64,000 bases of DNA from Granulosicoccus sp045110515 (GTDB lineage Bacteria > Pseudomonadota > Gammaproteobacteria > Granulosicoccales > Granulosicoccaceae). The DNA lies in the NCBI GenBank assembly GCA_045110515.1, contig JBGCGD010000032.1, positions 1 through 64,000 of the forward strand, in the 5' to 3' direction. A program made the position numbers and the translations under genes. The notes below the pieces were generated by a model. The model saw only the letters and a program-made list of their open reading frames with translations. It made no database searches and was not told where the DNA came from. Below, one piece after another: positions 9,173 to 17,630 of the stretch (its first letter is position 1; every line of letters begins with the position of its first letter).

Positions 9173-10217
9173 CTAAAACAGCCATCAATTTTTGCATTTC
9201 ATCTGGAGTGCCAATTGAGATCCTTAACCATTGATCAAGTTGCGGCTTCGACCAATAACGCACCAAAACACCAGCGTCACTCAGTTTCTCAAAAACACGC
9301 GAAGCACTCTCATTACCAGGCACCTTGGCAAAAACAAAATTAGCCGACGAAGGCAAAACCTCGTAGCCTCTGGCACGAAGATCAGTCGCCGTTTGCTCTC
9401 TTGTCTCGACAATTGTGTGCATAGTACTGCGATAGTAATCTTCGTCTTTGATAGATGCGATACCCGCCGCCTGAGCGAGTACATCAACGGGATAAGAGTT
9501 AAACGAATTTTTTACGCGCTGAAGGCCATCTATGAGCTCAGGATGTCCAAAGGCGACACCCAATCGCATTCCAGCCAGTGAGCGACCTTTAGAAAAAGTA
9601 TGACTTACCAACAAGTTGCGGTACTCATTGACTAATCCGACGACACTCGTTGCTCCCAAATCCGCATAAGCCTCATCCACTAGAAGTATCTGTTCTGTGT
9701 GTTTTGCTAACAGTTGTCTTATTCCTTGCTCAGAGACATCCATGGCAGTCGGTGCATTGGGATTCGGGAAAACGATACCACCGGCATTTGGCTCAAATTT
9801 TTCCAAATTCACCGAGTAATTTGATTCCAGCGGAATCATTTTCGGTGTAATTCCGTACAGGTCACAATATACCGGATAGAAGCTGTAGCTAATCTGGGGG
9901 AACTGTAAAGCTTTGTTATTGGTGAAATAAGCTAAGAATGCTAGGGCCAGTATTTCATCAGAACCGTTGCCAACAAATACATTGTCAAGCCTTAGGCCAT
10001 GGTAATCGGCCAGTGTTTGCCGTAATTCATCACTCTCTGGATCAGGATAGCGCCTTAGCTGATGGCCATCGACAGAGCGAATGGCCTCCAGAACCTTCGG
10101 TGAAGGTGGATAGGGGTTTTCATTAGTATTCAGCTTTACGATATCCGAGCCCGTGCGTTGTTCACCAGGCACATAGGGTGTCAGGCGACTAATCGTATCT
10201 GTCCAAAGAGAGTTCAT
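9165..10217 (-). CDS. hisC: Histidinol-phosphate aminotransferase HisC
   Basis: This 350-residue PLP enzyme transfers an amino group from glutamate to imidazole-acetol phosphate in histidine synthesis. Some paralogues act on aromatic amino acids. The fold-type-I landmarks are KLNTNENPYPPSP near residue 28, LVDEAYADLG, and SHTFSKGRSLAGMRLG, whose Lys210 should hold PLP. The C-terminal VRYWSKPQLDQWLRISIGTP carries the substrate-binding Arg. It stands alone, away from other his genes. Its 3' end overlaps the next gene by eight bases. Confidence 0.9.
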   Translation of the reverse strand: MNSLWTDTISRLTPYVPGEQRTGSDIVKLNTNENPYPPSPKVLEAIRSVDGHQLRRYPDPESDELRQTLADYHGLRLDNVFVGNGSDEILALAFLAYFTNNKALQFPQISYSFYPVYCDLYGITPKMIPLESNYSVNLEKFEPNAGGIVFPNPNAPTAMDVSEQGIRQLLAKHTEQILLVDEAYADLGATSVVGLVNEYRNLLVSHTFSKGRSLAGMRLGVAFGHPELIDGLQRVKNSFNSYPVDVLAQAAGIASIKDEDYYRSTMHTIVETREQTATDLRARGYEVLPSSANFVFAKVPGNESASRVFEKLSDAGVLVRYWSKPQLDQWLRISIGTPDEMQKLMAVLDA

Positions 10218-10287
10218 ACGTTTTTACTATGCTGGGTATAAAAGGCTTTAAGGTTTGACAAATAACGTGTGATTAAGCAGAAAAATA

Positions 10288-11070
10288 TTAATCATTCAGT
10301 AAATTAGACAGTTGTTCACTGGCTGCGAGTAGTTGCGGCAAAAAATCGGTAACCGCTGAAAATGGAAGCCTCATGCACGGCGCATACAATGACAACGTGG
10401 CATACAACCGCCCTTGCTCGTCTTTGATTGGCACAGCCAACGCAACCATACCCTGGTAGAACTCTTCATTGTCCAATGCATAACCCCGGGCCGCAGTGGC
10501 TGCCAGATCTGCTTCCAACGCGCTTTTACTTACAAGCGTATTATCAGTAAAGCGCTTGAGCCGAGTATTCGCCACAACGCGTTCACGACGGGCGGTATTG
10601 AGCGTACTCAGATACATCTTGCCGCTGGCGGTGGCACAAGCTGGCACGCGGCTGCCCACCTGCAGGTTGATTCTTACCGGCCAATGCGTCTCAGCTCGAT
10701 CAAAGTAAATCATCTCGGCACCATCGGGCACGGAAATATTACACGTCTCCCCGATATCTTCAGATAGTTTGACCAAAATGGCCCTTCGCTGGGCTTGAAA
10801 AGGAGCTGCTGACAAAACGCCCTGGGCTAACTGGTTAAGTCGGTGGCCTGCCTGCAATCCCCGGCCACTCAACCGAGTCTGCAAATAGCCGTGCTGCTCT
10901 AATGCCGTGCACAAGCGATGTACACTGGCCTTGGGAATTGTCAGCTGTTCGGCAATTTCGGTGGGAGTTAATGGGCGGTTCGCATCCGCTACCGCATTGA
11001 GAATATCTAGCACGCGTGTGACGGTCGACCCTTTGGCATTCTTAGCCTTACCGTTGTTTTCATTGGTCAT
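10288..11070 (-). CDS. IclR-family transcriptional regulator
   Basis: About 260 residues. The N-terminal winged helix is visible in VLDILNAVADANRPLTPTEIAEQL and IPKASVHRLCTALEQHGYL. It is followed by the effector domain with GETCNISVPDGAEMIYFDR, VPACATASGKMYLS and ALAVPIKDEQG. The frame could be opened at GTG 11115, but ATG 11070 gives the normal family N-terminus. It is transcribed divergently from the GMC oxidoreductase, which is the most likely target. IclR proteins usually respond to small aromatic or carboxylic metabolites; the ligand here is unknown. Confidence 0.9.
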   Translation of the reverse strand: MTNENNGKAKNAKGSTVTRVLDILNAVADANRPLTPTEIAEQLTIPKASVHRLCTALEQHGYLQTRLSGRGLQAGHRLNQLAQGVLSAAPFQAQRRAILVKLSEDIGETCNISVPDGAEMIYFDRAETHWPVRINLQVGSRVPACATASGKMYLSTLNTARRERVVANTRLKRFTDNTLVSKSALEADLAATAARGYALDNEEFYQGMVALAVPIKDEQGRLYATLSLYAPCMRLPFSAVTDFLPQLLAASEQLSNLLND

Positions 11071-11148
11071 TTGCCAGTTATTTCCTGAATAACGCCTCAG
11101 TTCTACCCTCAGCACACATCTTTGGGCACATCAATAATGAGATTTCCA

Positions 11149-11164
11149 GTACCATTATCGTACC
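11149..11164. promoter_or_regulatory. Candidate operator between IclR regulator and GMC oxidoreductase genes
   Basis: Two GTACC pentamers (11149-11153 and 11160-11164) flank ATTATC in the divergent intergenic region, 37 bases before the GMC start. Because GTAC is self-complementary, the site has partial dyad symmetry as well. Position suggests a binding site for the divergent regulator, but this is inference. Confidence 0.3.
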
Positions 11165-11200
11165 TTCTAATCCTTCAACCTAGTCTGGTGGCATCCCACA

Positions 11201-12805
11201 ATGTCAGAAAAATTTGATTATGTAGTCGTTGGCGCCGGATCAGCCGGGTGCGTTTTAGCCAATAGATTGAGTGCTGATGGTACAGCAACAGTTGCTTTGC
11301 TGGAGGCAGGGGACAGTGACTGGAATCCGTGGATTCACGTTCCTGTGGGGTATTTCAAAACCATCCACAACCCGAAAACAGACTGGTGCTATGTCACGGA
11401 AAATGACCCCGGACTCAACGGACGCTCGTTGAAGTGGCCAAGGGGCAAAGTTTTAGGAGGTTCCAGCTCCATCAACGGCTTGCTCTATGTGCGCGGACAA
11501 CGCCAAGATTACGATCGTTGGGCAGAACTTGGCTGCACTGGCTGGGACTACCAAAGCGTGCTTCCCTATTTCAAACGTGCCGAGAATCAAGCTCGAGGAG
11601 AGGATGACTACCACGGTGTGGGTGGTCCGCTTCATGTCAGCGACATGACCTTTAAACGTCCTATATGTGATGACTTTATCCGTGGTGTAGCCGAGATGGG
11701 TACTCCTATCAATAACGACATCAATGGAGAGAATCAGGAAGGCGTAGGTTATTACCAACTCACCGCCCATAAAGGTAGACGCTGCAGCAGCGCAGCCGCT
11801 TATCTGAAAGGTATAAAAAGCAGGCCGAACCTCACCATCATCACAATGGCAATGGTCAAAAAAATTGGCATCACTGACGGTCGCGCAACGGATGTGCATT
11901 TGGAGCGTAAGGGACATCCCATGGTCGTAAGCGCACGTGAAGAAATCATTCTATCGGCTGGTGCTATTGGATCACCCCAATTACTGCAGGTCTCAGGCAT
12001 CGGTCCTGGTGCATTGTTACAGTCGCACGGTATCGACGTGAAAGTAGACTCACCGGAGGTGGGCGAAAATCTTCAAGATCATCTGCAAATTCGCGCCGTG
12101 TATAAGACGAAGAAGCCCGTCACTCTCAACGATGAGCTAGCTAATCCTCTACAAAAAGCTCGGGCAGGTATCCAATACATACTGAATAGGAGTGGCCCCT
12201 TAAGCATGGCTGCAAGCCAGGTGTATTCATTTTCTCGCACAAGACTGTCCAATGAGCGTCCCGATATTCAATACCATTTTCAACCGCTATCAGCTGATTC
12301 GCCGGGAGAGGGCTTGCATCCATTCTCAGCCATTACTGCATCGGTTTGCCAACTCAGACCTGAGAGTCGAGGAAGCATTCATATTAAGTCCGCAGATGCA
12401 AATACTCATCCTGTGATAACTCCCAACTACTTATCAACCGACCTCGACTGTAAAACGGCAGTTGAGTCGCTTCGCTTCACCCGAGGCATCATGCAGTCCA
12501 ACGCCATGAAGGATCATATTTCTGAGGAAATGCTGCCTGACCCTAAGGCAACTTCCGATGAAGAAGTCCTCGATCAGGCCAGAAACATCGCTAACACCAT
12601 TTACCATCCGACCAGCACCTGCCGCATGGGCGCAGATGAAAACGCTGTGCTTGATCCCAGGCTACGCGTCAAGGGTGTTGATGGATTGAGGGTTGTAGAT
12701 GCCTCCATCATGCCGGAGATTGTATCGGGCAACACTAATGCACCAACAATCATGATTGCTGAACGGGCTTCCGATTTTATTTTAGAAGATAGAAAAGCGC
12801 GTTGA
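11201..12805 (+). CDS. GMC-family FAD oxidoreductase (choline/alcohol dehydrogenase-like)
   Basis: The 534-residue flavoprotein has the N-terminal Rossmann motif YVVVGAGSAGCVLANRLS, the GMC signature PRGKVLGGSSSINGLLYVRG, the second signature LSAGAIGSPQLLQVSGIGP, and the C-terminal catalytic block YHPTSTCRMG with NTNAPTIMIAERAS. The histidine of YHPTSTC and the asparagine of NTNAP are the likely catalytic pair. Family members oxidise alcohols such as choline, aliphatic alcohols or sugars. BetA itself is not supported because no betB or betI is nearby. The divergent IclR gene points to inducible catabolism. Confidence 0.92.
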   Translation: MSEKFDYVVVGAGSAGCVLANRLSADGTATVALLEAGDSDWNPWIHVPVGYFKTIHNPKTDWCYVTENDPGLNGRSLKWPRGKVLGGSSSINGLLYVRGQRQDYDRWAELGCTGWDYQSVLPYFKRAENQARGEDDYHGVGGPLHVSDMTFKRPICDDFIRGVAEMGTPINNDINGENQEGVGYYQLTAHKGRRCSSAAAYLKGIKSRPNLTIITMAMVKKIGITDGRATDVHLERKGHPMVVSAREEIILSAGAIGSPQLLQVSGIGPGALLQSHGIDVKVDSPEVGENLQDHLQIRAVYKTKKPVTLNDELANPLQKARAGIQYILNRSGPLSMAASQVYSFSRTRLSNERPDIQYHFQPLSADSPGEGLHPFSAITASVCQLRPESRGSIHIKSADANTHPVITPNYLSTDLDCKTAVESLRFTRGIMQSNAMKDHISEEMLPDPKATSDEEVLDQARNIANTIYHPTSTCRMGADENAVLDPRLRVKGVDGLRVVDASIMPEIVSGNTNAPTIMIAERASDFILEDRKAR

Positions 12806-12845
12806 TTCTTCGACGCAAGACAATGCCTGCAAGTCCCGACGCAAA

Positions 12846-13298
12846 CTACGTTTGCGGAGGGCCTTTGCGTTGTTTGAAGGTAAATGCCGTATCGCTGGGG
12901 CCGGATTCGTTCAACTGCATCAACCGCTGGTGAGCTTCATGGAAATCCGGCCGGTGCCCCTCAGGCACCCACCACAGAACTGCTGAGGCCTCCTGCCTGG
13001 ATACAAACCACTCATGCCGTCTGCGCATCACTTCCGTGTGAGCCGTGCGGTAAACGTAGTCGTGCAAGGCATCAATATCTTTCCATACCGACAAGTTCAC
13101 GATAGTGTCTTCTGGAAAAGGATCTACAGACAAGGAAGCATCACTGGCATCGCCCGTAAAGCGCCAAACAAAACCTGGAGACTTTTCCGCTAATTGATTG
13201 ATGCGGTCTAAATTTGACACAAAATCAGCCAGCTCTGGAGAATCCAGAGGGGCGACTGACTCAGCAATATTCAGTTGCGCTAACTCCCAGGTAGCCAT
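12846..13298 (-). CDS. DUF3291 domain protein
   Basis: About 150 residues, starting at ATG 13298 (the longer frame opens only at a TTG). The sequence WELAQLNIAE, the block SPGFVWRF, and NLSVWKDIDALHDYVY match what I recall of the DUF3291 family, which has a dimeric alpha-beta barrel-like fold. Its function is unknown; some members lie near monooxygenases. It is convergent with the GMC oxidoreductase. A short hairpin without a T run (12840-12856) lies at the junction. Confidence 0.75.
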   Translation of the reverse strand: MATWELAQLNIAESVAPLDSPELADFVSNLDRINQLAEKSPGFVWRFTGDASDASLSVDPFPEDTIVNLSVWKDIDALHDYVYRTAHTEVMRRRHEWFVSRQEASAVLWWVPEGHRPDFHEAHQRLMQLNESGPSDTAFTFKQRKGPPQT

Positions 13299-13416
13299 AA
13301 GGATCACTTTTGAAGGAACGTAGTCGCGAACGTAGCAGATCAACTAGACACCCACAAGTGCATGCAATTTGTGTTGTTTTATATTTTTTGGTTAAGTAGA
13401 TTAAGAGAAAGCTCGA

Positions 13417-14253
13417 ATGCTCGGTGCCAGCATGACTTCACACAAAATCATCAAAGCAGTAGTCCTGCTGACAATCTCTATGCTCGCGCAGACGCTAACA
13501 GCTGCCAATCCATTCATTGTCGTTCAATCGACAACGTCTACACAGAATTCAGGCTTACTCGATGCCGTACTGCCGCTGTTTTCTGAACACAGCGGCATTG
13601 ATGTTCGCGTAGTGGCGGTCGGAACCGGCCAGGCGATAAAAAATGCGACAAATGGAGATGGCGATGTCCTTTTAGTACACGCCAAGGATTCGGAAGAAGC
13701 CTTTGTTGCGGCAGGCTATGGTGTTGAGCGTTTTGATTTAATGTACAACGATTTCGTACTGGTTGGTCCGGCTGATAATCCGGCGCAAATAAAAGACAAT
13801 GACCATATCGTAGAAGCATTAACGACCCTGGCCAGCACGGGTTCCTTGTTTGCCTCAAGAGGAGATGACTCTGGTACACACAAAGCAGAACTTCGGCTTT
13901 GGGATGCTGCTAACGTCGATAGTGCTGCGGCATCTGGCACCTGGTATCGCGAAACAGGCTCTGGCATGGGAGCAACGCTTAATGTGGGCATCGGCATGGG
14001 TGCTTATGTCCTAACAGACCGAGCGACGTGGATTGCATTCGGCAATAAAGCCAACCATCAAATCATCGTTGAGGGCGACCCTCTACTGTTCAATCAATAT
14101 GGAATCATCCTGATCAACCCTGAGAAGCACCCTTCTGTGAAAGCTGTTGAAGGACAACAGTTGATTAACTGGCTTACCGGTGACGAGGGCCAGCAAGCCA
14201 TTGCAAATTTTAAAATCGATAGCCAGCAATTGTTCTTCCCCAATGCTCAGTAG
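13417..14253 (+). CDS. tupA: Tungstate-binding periplasmic protein, TupA-like
   Basis: The 278-residue protein has a signal peptide ending near LTAANPF. The mature part starts with IVVQSTTSTQNSGLLDAVLP and continues with VVAVGTGQAIKNATNGDGD, VLLVHAKDSEEAFV and MYNDFVLVGPADNP. These are the conserved blocks of TupA, the binding protein of the tungstate-selective TupABC transporter. The ATG has a GAGAAAG ribosome site. No tupB or tupC permease/ATPase genes flank it, so it is an orphan here. A tungsten-type aldehyde oxidoreductase operon 24 kb away makes tungstate supply the natural role. Molybdate binding cannot be excluded. Confidence 0.85.
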   Translation: MLGASMTSHKIIKAVVLLTISMLAQTLTAANPFIVVQSTTSTQNSGLLDAVLPLFSEHSGIDVRVVAVGTGQAIKNATNGDGDVLLVHAKDSEEAFVAAGYGVERFDLMYNDFVLVGPADNPAQIKDNDHIVEALTTLASTGSLFASRGDDSGTHKAELRLWDAANVDSAAASGTWYRETGSGMGATLNVGIGMGAYVLTDRATWIAFGNKANHQIIVEGDPLLFNQYGIILINPEKHPSVKAVEGQQLINWLTGDEGQQAIANFKIDSQQLFFPNAQ

Positions 14254-14423
14254 CGGTCAAGGTTAAGTGCTGGTGTTTTATCGTACGGTCCCAAGCTTTG
14301 AACTGATCGTAAACGCTAGTTAGTATGGCCTCACATATTCTGAGTCGACTTTAATCAGAGTCAGGACAGTTAGCACCTATTACCTTATCATCGACACCTC
14401 CTATCATTTTATCTGCAGTTGCT

Positions 14424-15416
14424 ATGTCCGTATTCAATCGTGTGCTCGACGTTGCTAAACGCAAGAAAAGACGAGTCGTTCTGCCTGAGTCACAGGATGA
14501 GCGAGTTATGCGAGCGGCTGTTCAGTCGCAGGCAATTGGCATAGCCGAAATCATACTACTGGGGGATTCCGATGAGATTTCCCGTATGGCAGAAGATCTT
14601 GGCCTATCTTTAAGCGGTATTGAAATCGTAGCGCCATCTCAATCACCGCGTCGCGCTGCTTACATCAGTGCAATGGTAGAAAAACGCAAGCATCGAGGTA
14701 TGACTCAGGAGAAGGCAGAATCGGCCATTGATGATTTAGTCACGTTCGCCAGCATGATGGTGAGCGAAGGTGATGCTGATGCATGTGTTGCCGGCGCCGT
14801 CACGGCGACCGCTGACGTTGTACGCAACGCTGTACGTTATGTCGGCAAACACCCGGATGAAGCGTTAGTTTCCAGCTGCTTTATTATGCTGATGCAGGAG
14901 CATCACCCTGTCCAAGACGCGATGGTCATAGGAGACTGCGCGCTGGTGATAGAACCTGACGCAGAACAGTTAGCAGGTATTGCTGTATCTACGGGCGATA
15001 CAGCTAACAAGCTGCTTCAATTAACACCAGAGGTTGCCATGCTTTCATTCTCAACTGAAGGCAGTGCGCGTCATGCAGCAGTGAGTAAGGTTACTCAAGC
15101 GACGGAAATAGTTCGCGATGCGCGAAACCACTGGCGGGTTGTAGGCGAGGTTCAACTGGATGCGGCCGTTATTCCTTCCATACTGGCAAAAAAATCTCCG
15201 GAGCAAGCTGCGGATTCACCCTGCAATGTCTTGATATTCCCTACTCTCGATGCCGGCAACATTGGATACAAGCTGATCGAAAGATTCGGCGGTGCGCAGG
15301 CAATTGGACCAATTTTACAAGGGCTTAATAGACCTGTTAATGATCTAAGCAGAGGCTGTAGTACTGACGATATCATTAACATCGTAGCGGTGAGCGCAGC
15401 ACAAGTTCGAGACTGA
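14424..15416 (+). CDS. pta: Phosphate acetyl/butyryltransferase, short Pta type
   Basis: The 330-residue cytoplasmic enzyme belongs to the phosphotransacetylase family, which interconverts acetyl-CoA and acetyl phosphate. Visible landmarks are RRVVLPESQDERVMRAA at the N-terminus, CVAGAVTATADVVRNA, MLSFSTEGSARH, GEVQLDAA and the C-terminal NVLIFPTLDAGNIGYKL with GPILQGLNRPVNDLSRGCS. The length fits the short form lacking the N-terminal regulatory domain, as well as the C-terminal domain fused to malic enzymes. No acetate kinase gene is adjacent, so the direction of use (acetate or phosphonate/taurine catabolism) is open. Confidence 0.92.
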   Translation: MSVFNRVLDVAKRKKRRVVLPESQDERVMRAAVQSQAIGIAEIILLGDSDEISRMAEDLGLSLSGIEIVAPSQSPRRAAYISAMVEKRKHRGMTQEKAESAIDDLVTFASMMVSEGDADACVAGAVTATADVVRNAVRYVGKHPDEALVSSCFIMLMQEHHPVQDAMVIGDCALVIEPDAEQLAGIAVSTGDTANKLLQLTPEVAMLSFSTEGSARHAAVSKVTQATEIVRDARNHWRVVGEVQLDAAVIPSILAKKSPEQAADSPCNVLIFPTLDAGNIGYKLIERFGGAQAIGPILQGLNRPVNDLSRGCSTDDIINIVAVSAAQVRD

Positions 15417-15435
15417 CCAAGCTGTTGGGTCGGTC

Positions 15436-16449
15436 TCAGGCGCTCAACGATTCCCAATCAGAAGAAGGCTCCATACGTCCAATAGTCTCGCCACGCGAGT
15501 TGTTGACGGACGGCCTGAAATATTCAGCCAGCATTTTCGCCTCACCCGTCGGCATCACGCCTAGGGTCTGCAGAACTGCTCCCAAGGCCACGCGAGCAGC
15601 TGCATCGTTACCATCATCAATTTTTAAGGCAACGCCTAATTGGTGTTCTGGAATCACCGCGGTATAAACACCATCCGCACCCACCTTAACGAGAATACTT
15701 GGTGCTAAGCGTTCCATCAACGATGTGCAGAGCCTTTCCTTGCCGGCCACCAGATAAGGATTACTGGTGACTGCCGCGTGTATGCGCTCAACAGCTGCCC
15801 GACGCTCACCTTCAAATCGTGTTGGTGTACCAAACCTGGCCATCGCCAGAGCGATTCGTTGCAGTGGCAATGCAAGCGTGGGGATTGCGCATCCGTCATA
15901 GCCCCAGGGCAACTGCCCAATACGTGTATTGGTTAAACTTTCAAGTACTTCAAACCAGCGCTGCTGAGACACGTGGTTATACAGACGATAATTTTGTGCT
16001 GGGTCGCCAAGCTGTTTACACGTGGACAAAAAACCCAGATGCTTACCCGAGCAATTGTGATGATGGCGCTGTGGCCCTCTTCCTTGTGACATAAGCTCAA
16101 ACTGAGTGGCTTGATGCAAAGGTAATTCAGCACCGCATTCAAGATCATCGTGCGAACAGCCTATACGCTCAAGCCAATCTTGCGCTAAGCCTGCGTGGAT
16201 AGGCTCACCGTTATGAGATGAACAGCTGAATGCGATATGACGATCATCTAGTGAAAAGGCGTCGATAGCACCCGACTCAACAAAAGGAATAGCCTGTAAA
16301 AACTTTATAGCCGAGCGAGGGAATACTGCACGTTGCACATCTCCCATGGCAGCAAACACCTGACCCGAAGCCTCAACAACAGCCACGGCTCCGCGGTGTC
16401 TGTTTTCAATAGCATTACCACGCCAACGATTAACTAAAACAGGATTCAT
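15436..16449 (-). CDS. Asparaginase-II-type (thermolabile) L-asparaginase family protein
   Basis: The 337-residue protein has the features of the family typified by Rhizobium etli asparaginase: RSAIKFLQAIPFVESGA, AFSCSSHNGEPIHAGL, the HHNCSGKHLGFLSTC core with conserved Cys and Lys, and WGYDGCAIPTLALPLQ. These enzymes hydrolyse asparagine to aspartate in the cytoplasm and are unrelated to the classic AnsA/AnsB. The ATG overlaps the trpS stop by four bases (ATGA), so translation is coupled. It is convergent with pta. Confidence 0.85.
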   Translation of the reverse strand: MNPVLVNRWRGNAIENRHRGAVAVVEASGQVFAAMGDVQRAVFPRSAIKFLQAIPFVESGAIDAFSLDDRHIAFSCSSHNGEPIHAGLAQDWLERIGCSHDDLECGAELPLHQATQFELMSQGRGPQRHHHNCSGKHLGFLSTCKQLGDPAQNYRLYNHVSQQRWFEVLESLTNTRIGQLPWGYDGCAIPTLALPLQRIALAMARFGTPTRFEGERRAAVERIHAAVTSNPYLVAGKERLCTSLMERLAPSILVKVGADGVYTAVIPEHQLGVALKIDDGNDAAARVALGAVLQTLGVMPTGEAKMLAEYFRPSVNNSRGETIGRMEPSSDWESLSA

Positions 16450-17447
16450 GACACACCAACAGCTCGACGTAGTTCCTCGAGATAAGGGCGGCTGTGGGCC
16501 CGAGCTTTCTCCGCCCCCTTTTGTAAAACAGCATCGATGACTGAGGGATCAGCCATTAATTCGTTGTAGTGTTCGCGCGGCTCGCTAAGAATCCCGTCGA
16601 CCAACTCAAACAATTGTTGCTTTGCATCGCCCCAGGCAATCCCCTCATCATAGGCGGTACGAAACGCATCGGTCTGCTCTTCAGTGGCAAACGCTCGATA
16701 AATTTCAAATACCGTGTTGCCCTCAGGGTCTTTAGGCTCACCTGGCTCTTGCGAATTTGTTTTAATCTTCATTATCGATTTGCGCAATTTTTTAGCGGTG
16801 TCGAACAATGGGATGGTATTTCCGTAACTCTTACTCATTTTTCTGCCATCCAATCCTGACAAAACAGCTGCCCGTTCCTCAACAACGACTTGAGGTAGTG
16901 TCAGTAATTCACCGTAGTGATGATTAAAGCGCTGAGCAATATCTCGAGCCATTTCCAGATGCTGGATTTGGTCACGACCAACAGGCACATGCGTGGCTTT
17001 GAACATTAAGATATCTGCAGACATCAAAATTGGGTAGCCAAATAACCCCATTGTGATTCCTTTGTCAGGGTCTACCGAACCAGAATCCACATTCTCCTGA
17101 ACAACCGCTTTGTAAGCATGCGCTCTATTCATGAGTCCTTTAGCCGTCAAGCATGTCAGCATCCAGGTTAATTCCATAATCTCCGGGATATCGGACTGAC
17201 GATAAAAAGTGGCATGGTCGGTATCCAGACCCAAGGCAATCCAGGCGGCTGCGATTTCCTGGCGAGACTCGCGCAACATCACCGGATCTTGGTTTTTGAT
17301 CATCGCGTGATAATCAGCCAGAAAATAGAACCCTTCCTGATCTAAATTTCGACTCGCTTCGACAGCTGGACGAATGGCCCCGACATAATTTCCAAGGTGT
17401 GGAGTGCCAGAGGTGGTAATTCCAGTTAGCCAGGTTTGTTTTGACAT
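16446..17447 (-). CDS. trpS: Tryptophanyl-tRNA synthetase
   Basis: The 333-residue class-I synthetase charges tRNA-Trp. The HIGH-type signature is PHLGNY near residues 16-21 and the KMSKS loop is at residues 203-207 in GRKMSKSYGN. GLFGYPILMSADILMFKATH and VPVGRDQIQHLEMARDIA are also typical. Length is normal. It is followed without a gap by the asparaginase-type gene. Confidence 0.97.
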   Translation of the reverse strand: MSKQTWLTGITTSGTPHLGNYVGAIRPAVEASRNLDQEGFYFLADYHAMIKNQDPVMLRESRQEIAAAWIALGLDTDHATFYRQSDIPEIMELTWMLTCLTAKGLMNRAHAYKAVVQENVDSGSVDPDKGITMGLFGYPILMSADILMFKATHVPVGRDQIQHLEMARDIAQRFNHHYGELLTLPQVVVEERAAVLSGLDGRKMSKSYGNTIPLFDTAKKLRKSIMKIKTNSQEPGEPKDPEGNTVFEIYRAFATEEQTDAFRTAYDEGIAWGDAKQQLFELVDGILSEPREHYNELMADPSVIDAVLQKGAEKARAHSRPYLEELRRAVGVS

Positions 17448-17630
17448 ACCAATGCAGTTCTATTTCCAACCCTACCCGTTTGGCGGGTCTCGACCGTATA
17501 ATTGTATCAAGCTTCTGGCGCCTAAGCCCTGACAAGGTCGCAGACTCAGTGACATCTCATCGTAATTCCATGTAGACGGGTATTCATCTATGCTTGACCT
17601 TCTCTCAACTCAGGTTCACATTTTTAAGCC

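Noticed and set aside
11453..11917. 154-codon minus-strand frame inside the GMC oxidoreductase
   Set aside because: Antisense to conserved GMC motifs, with no domain of its own.
12840..12856. CGCAAAC-TAC-GTTTGCG hairpin at the GMC/DUF3291 junction
   Set aside because: Three-base loop and no T run on either strand, so I do not call it a terminator.
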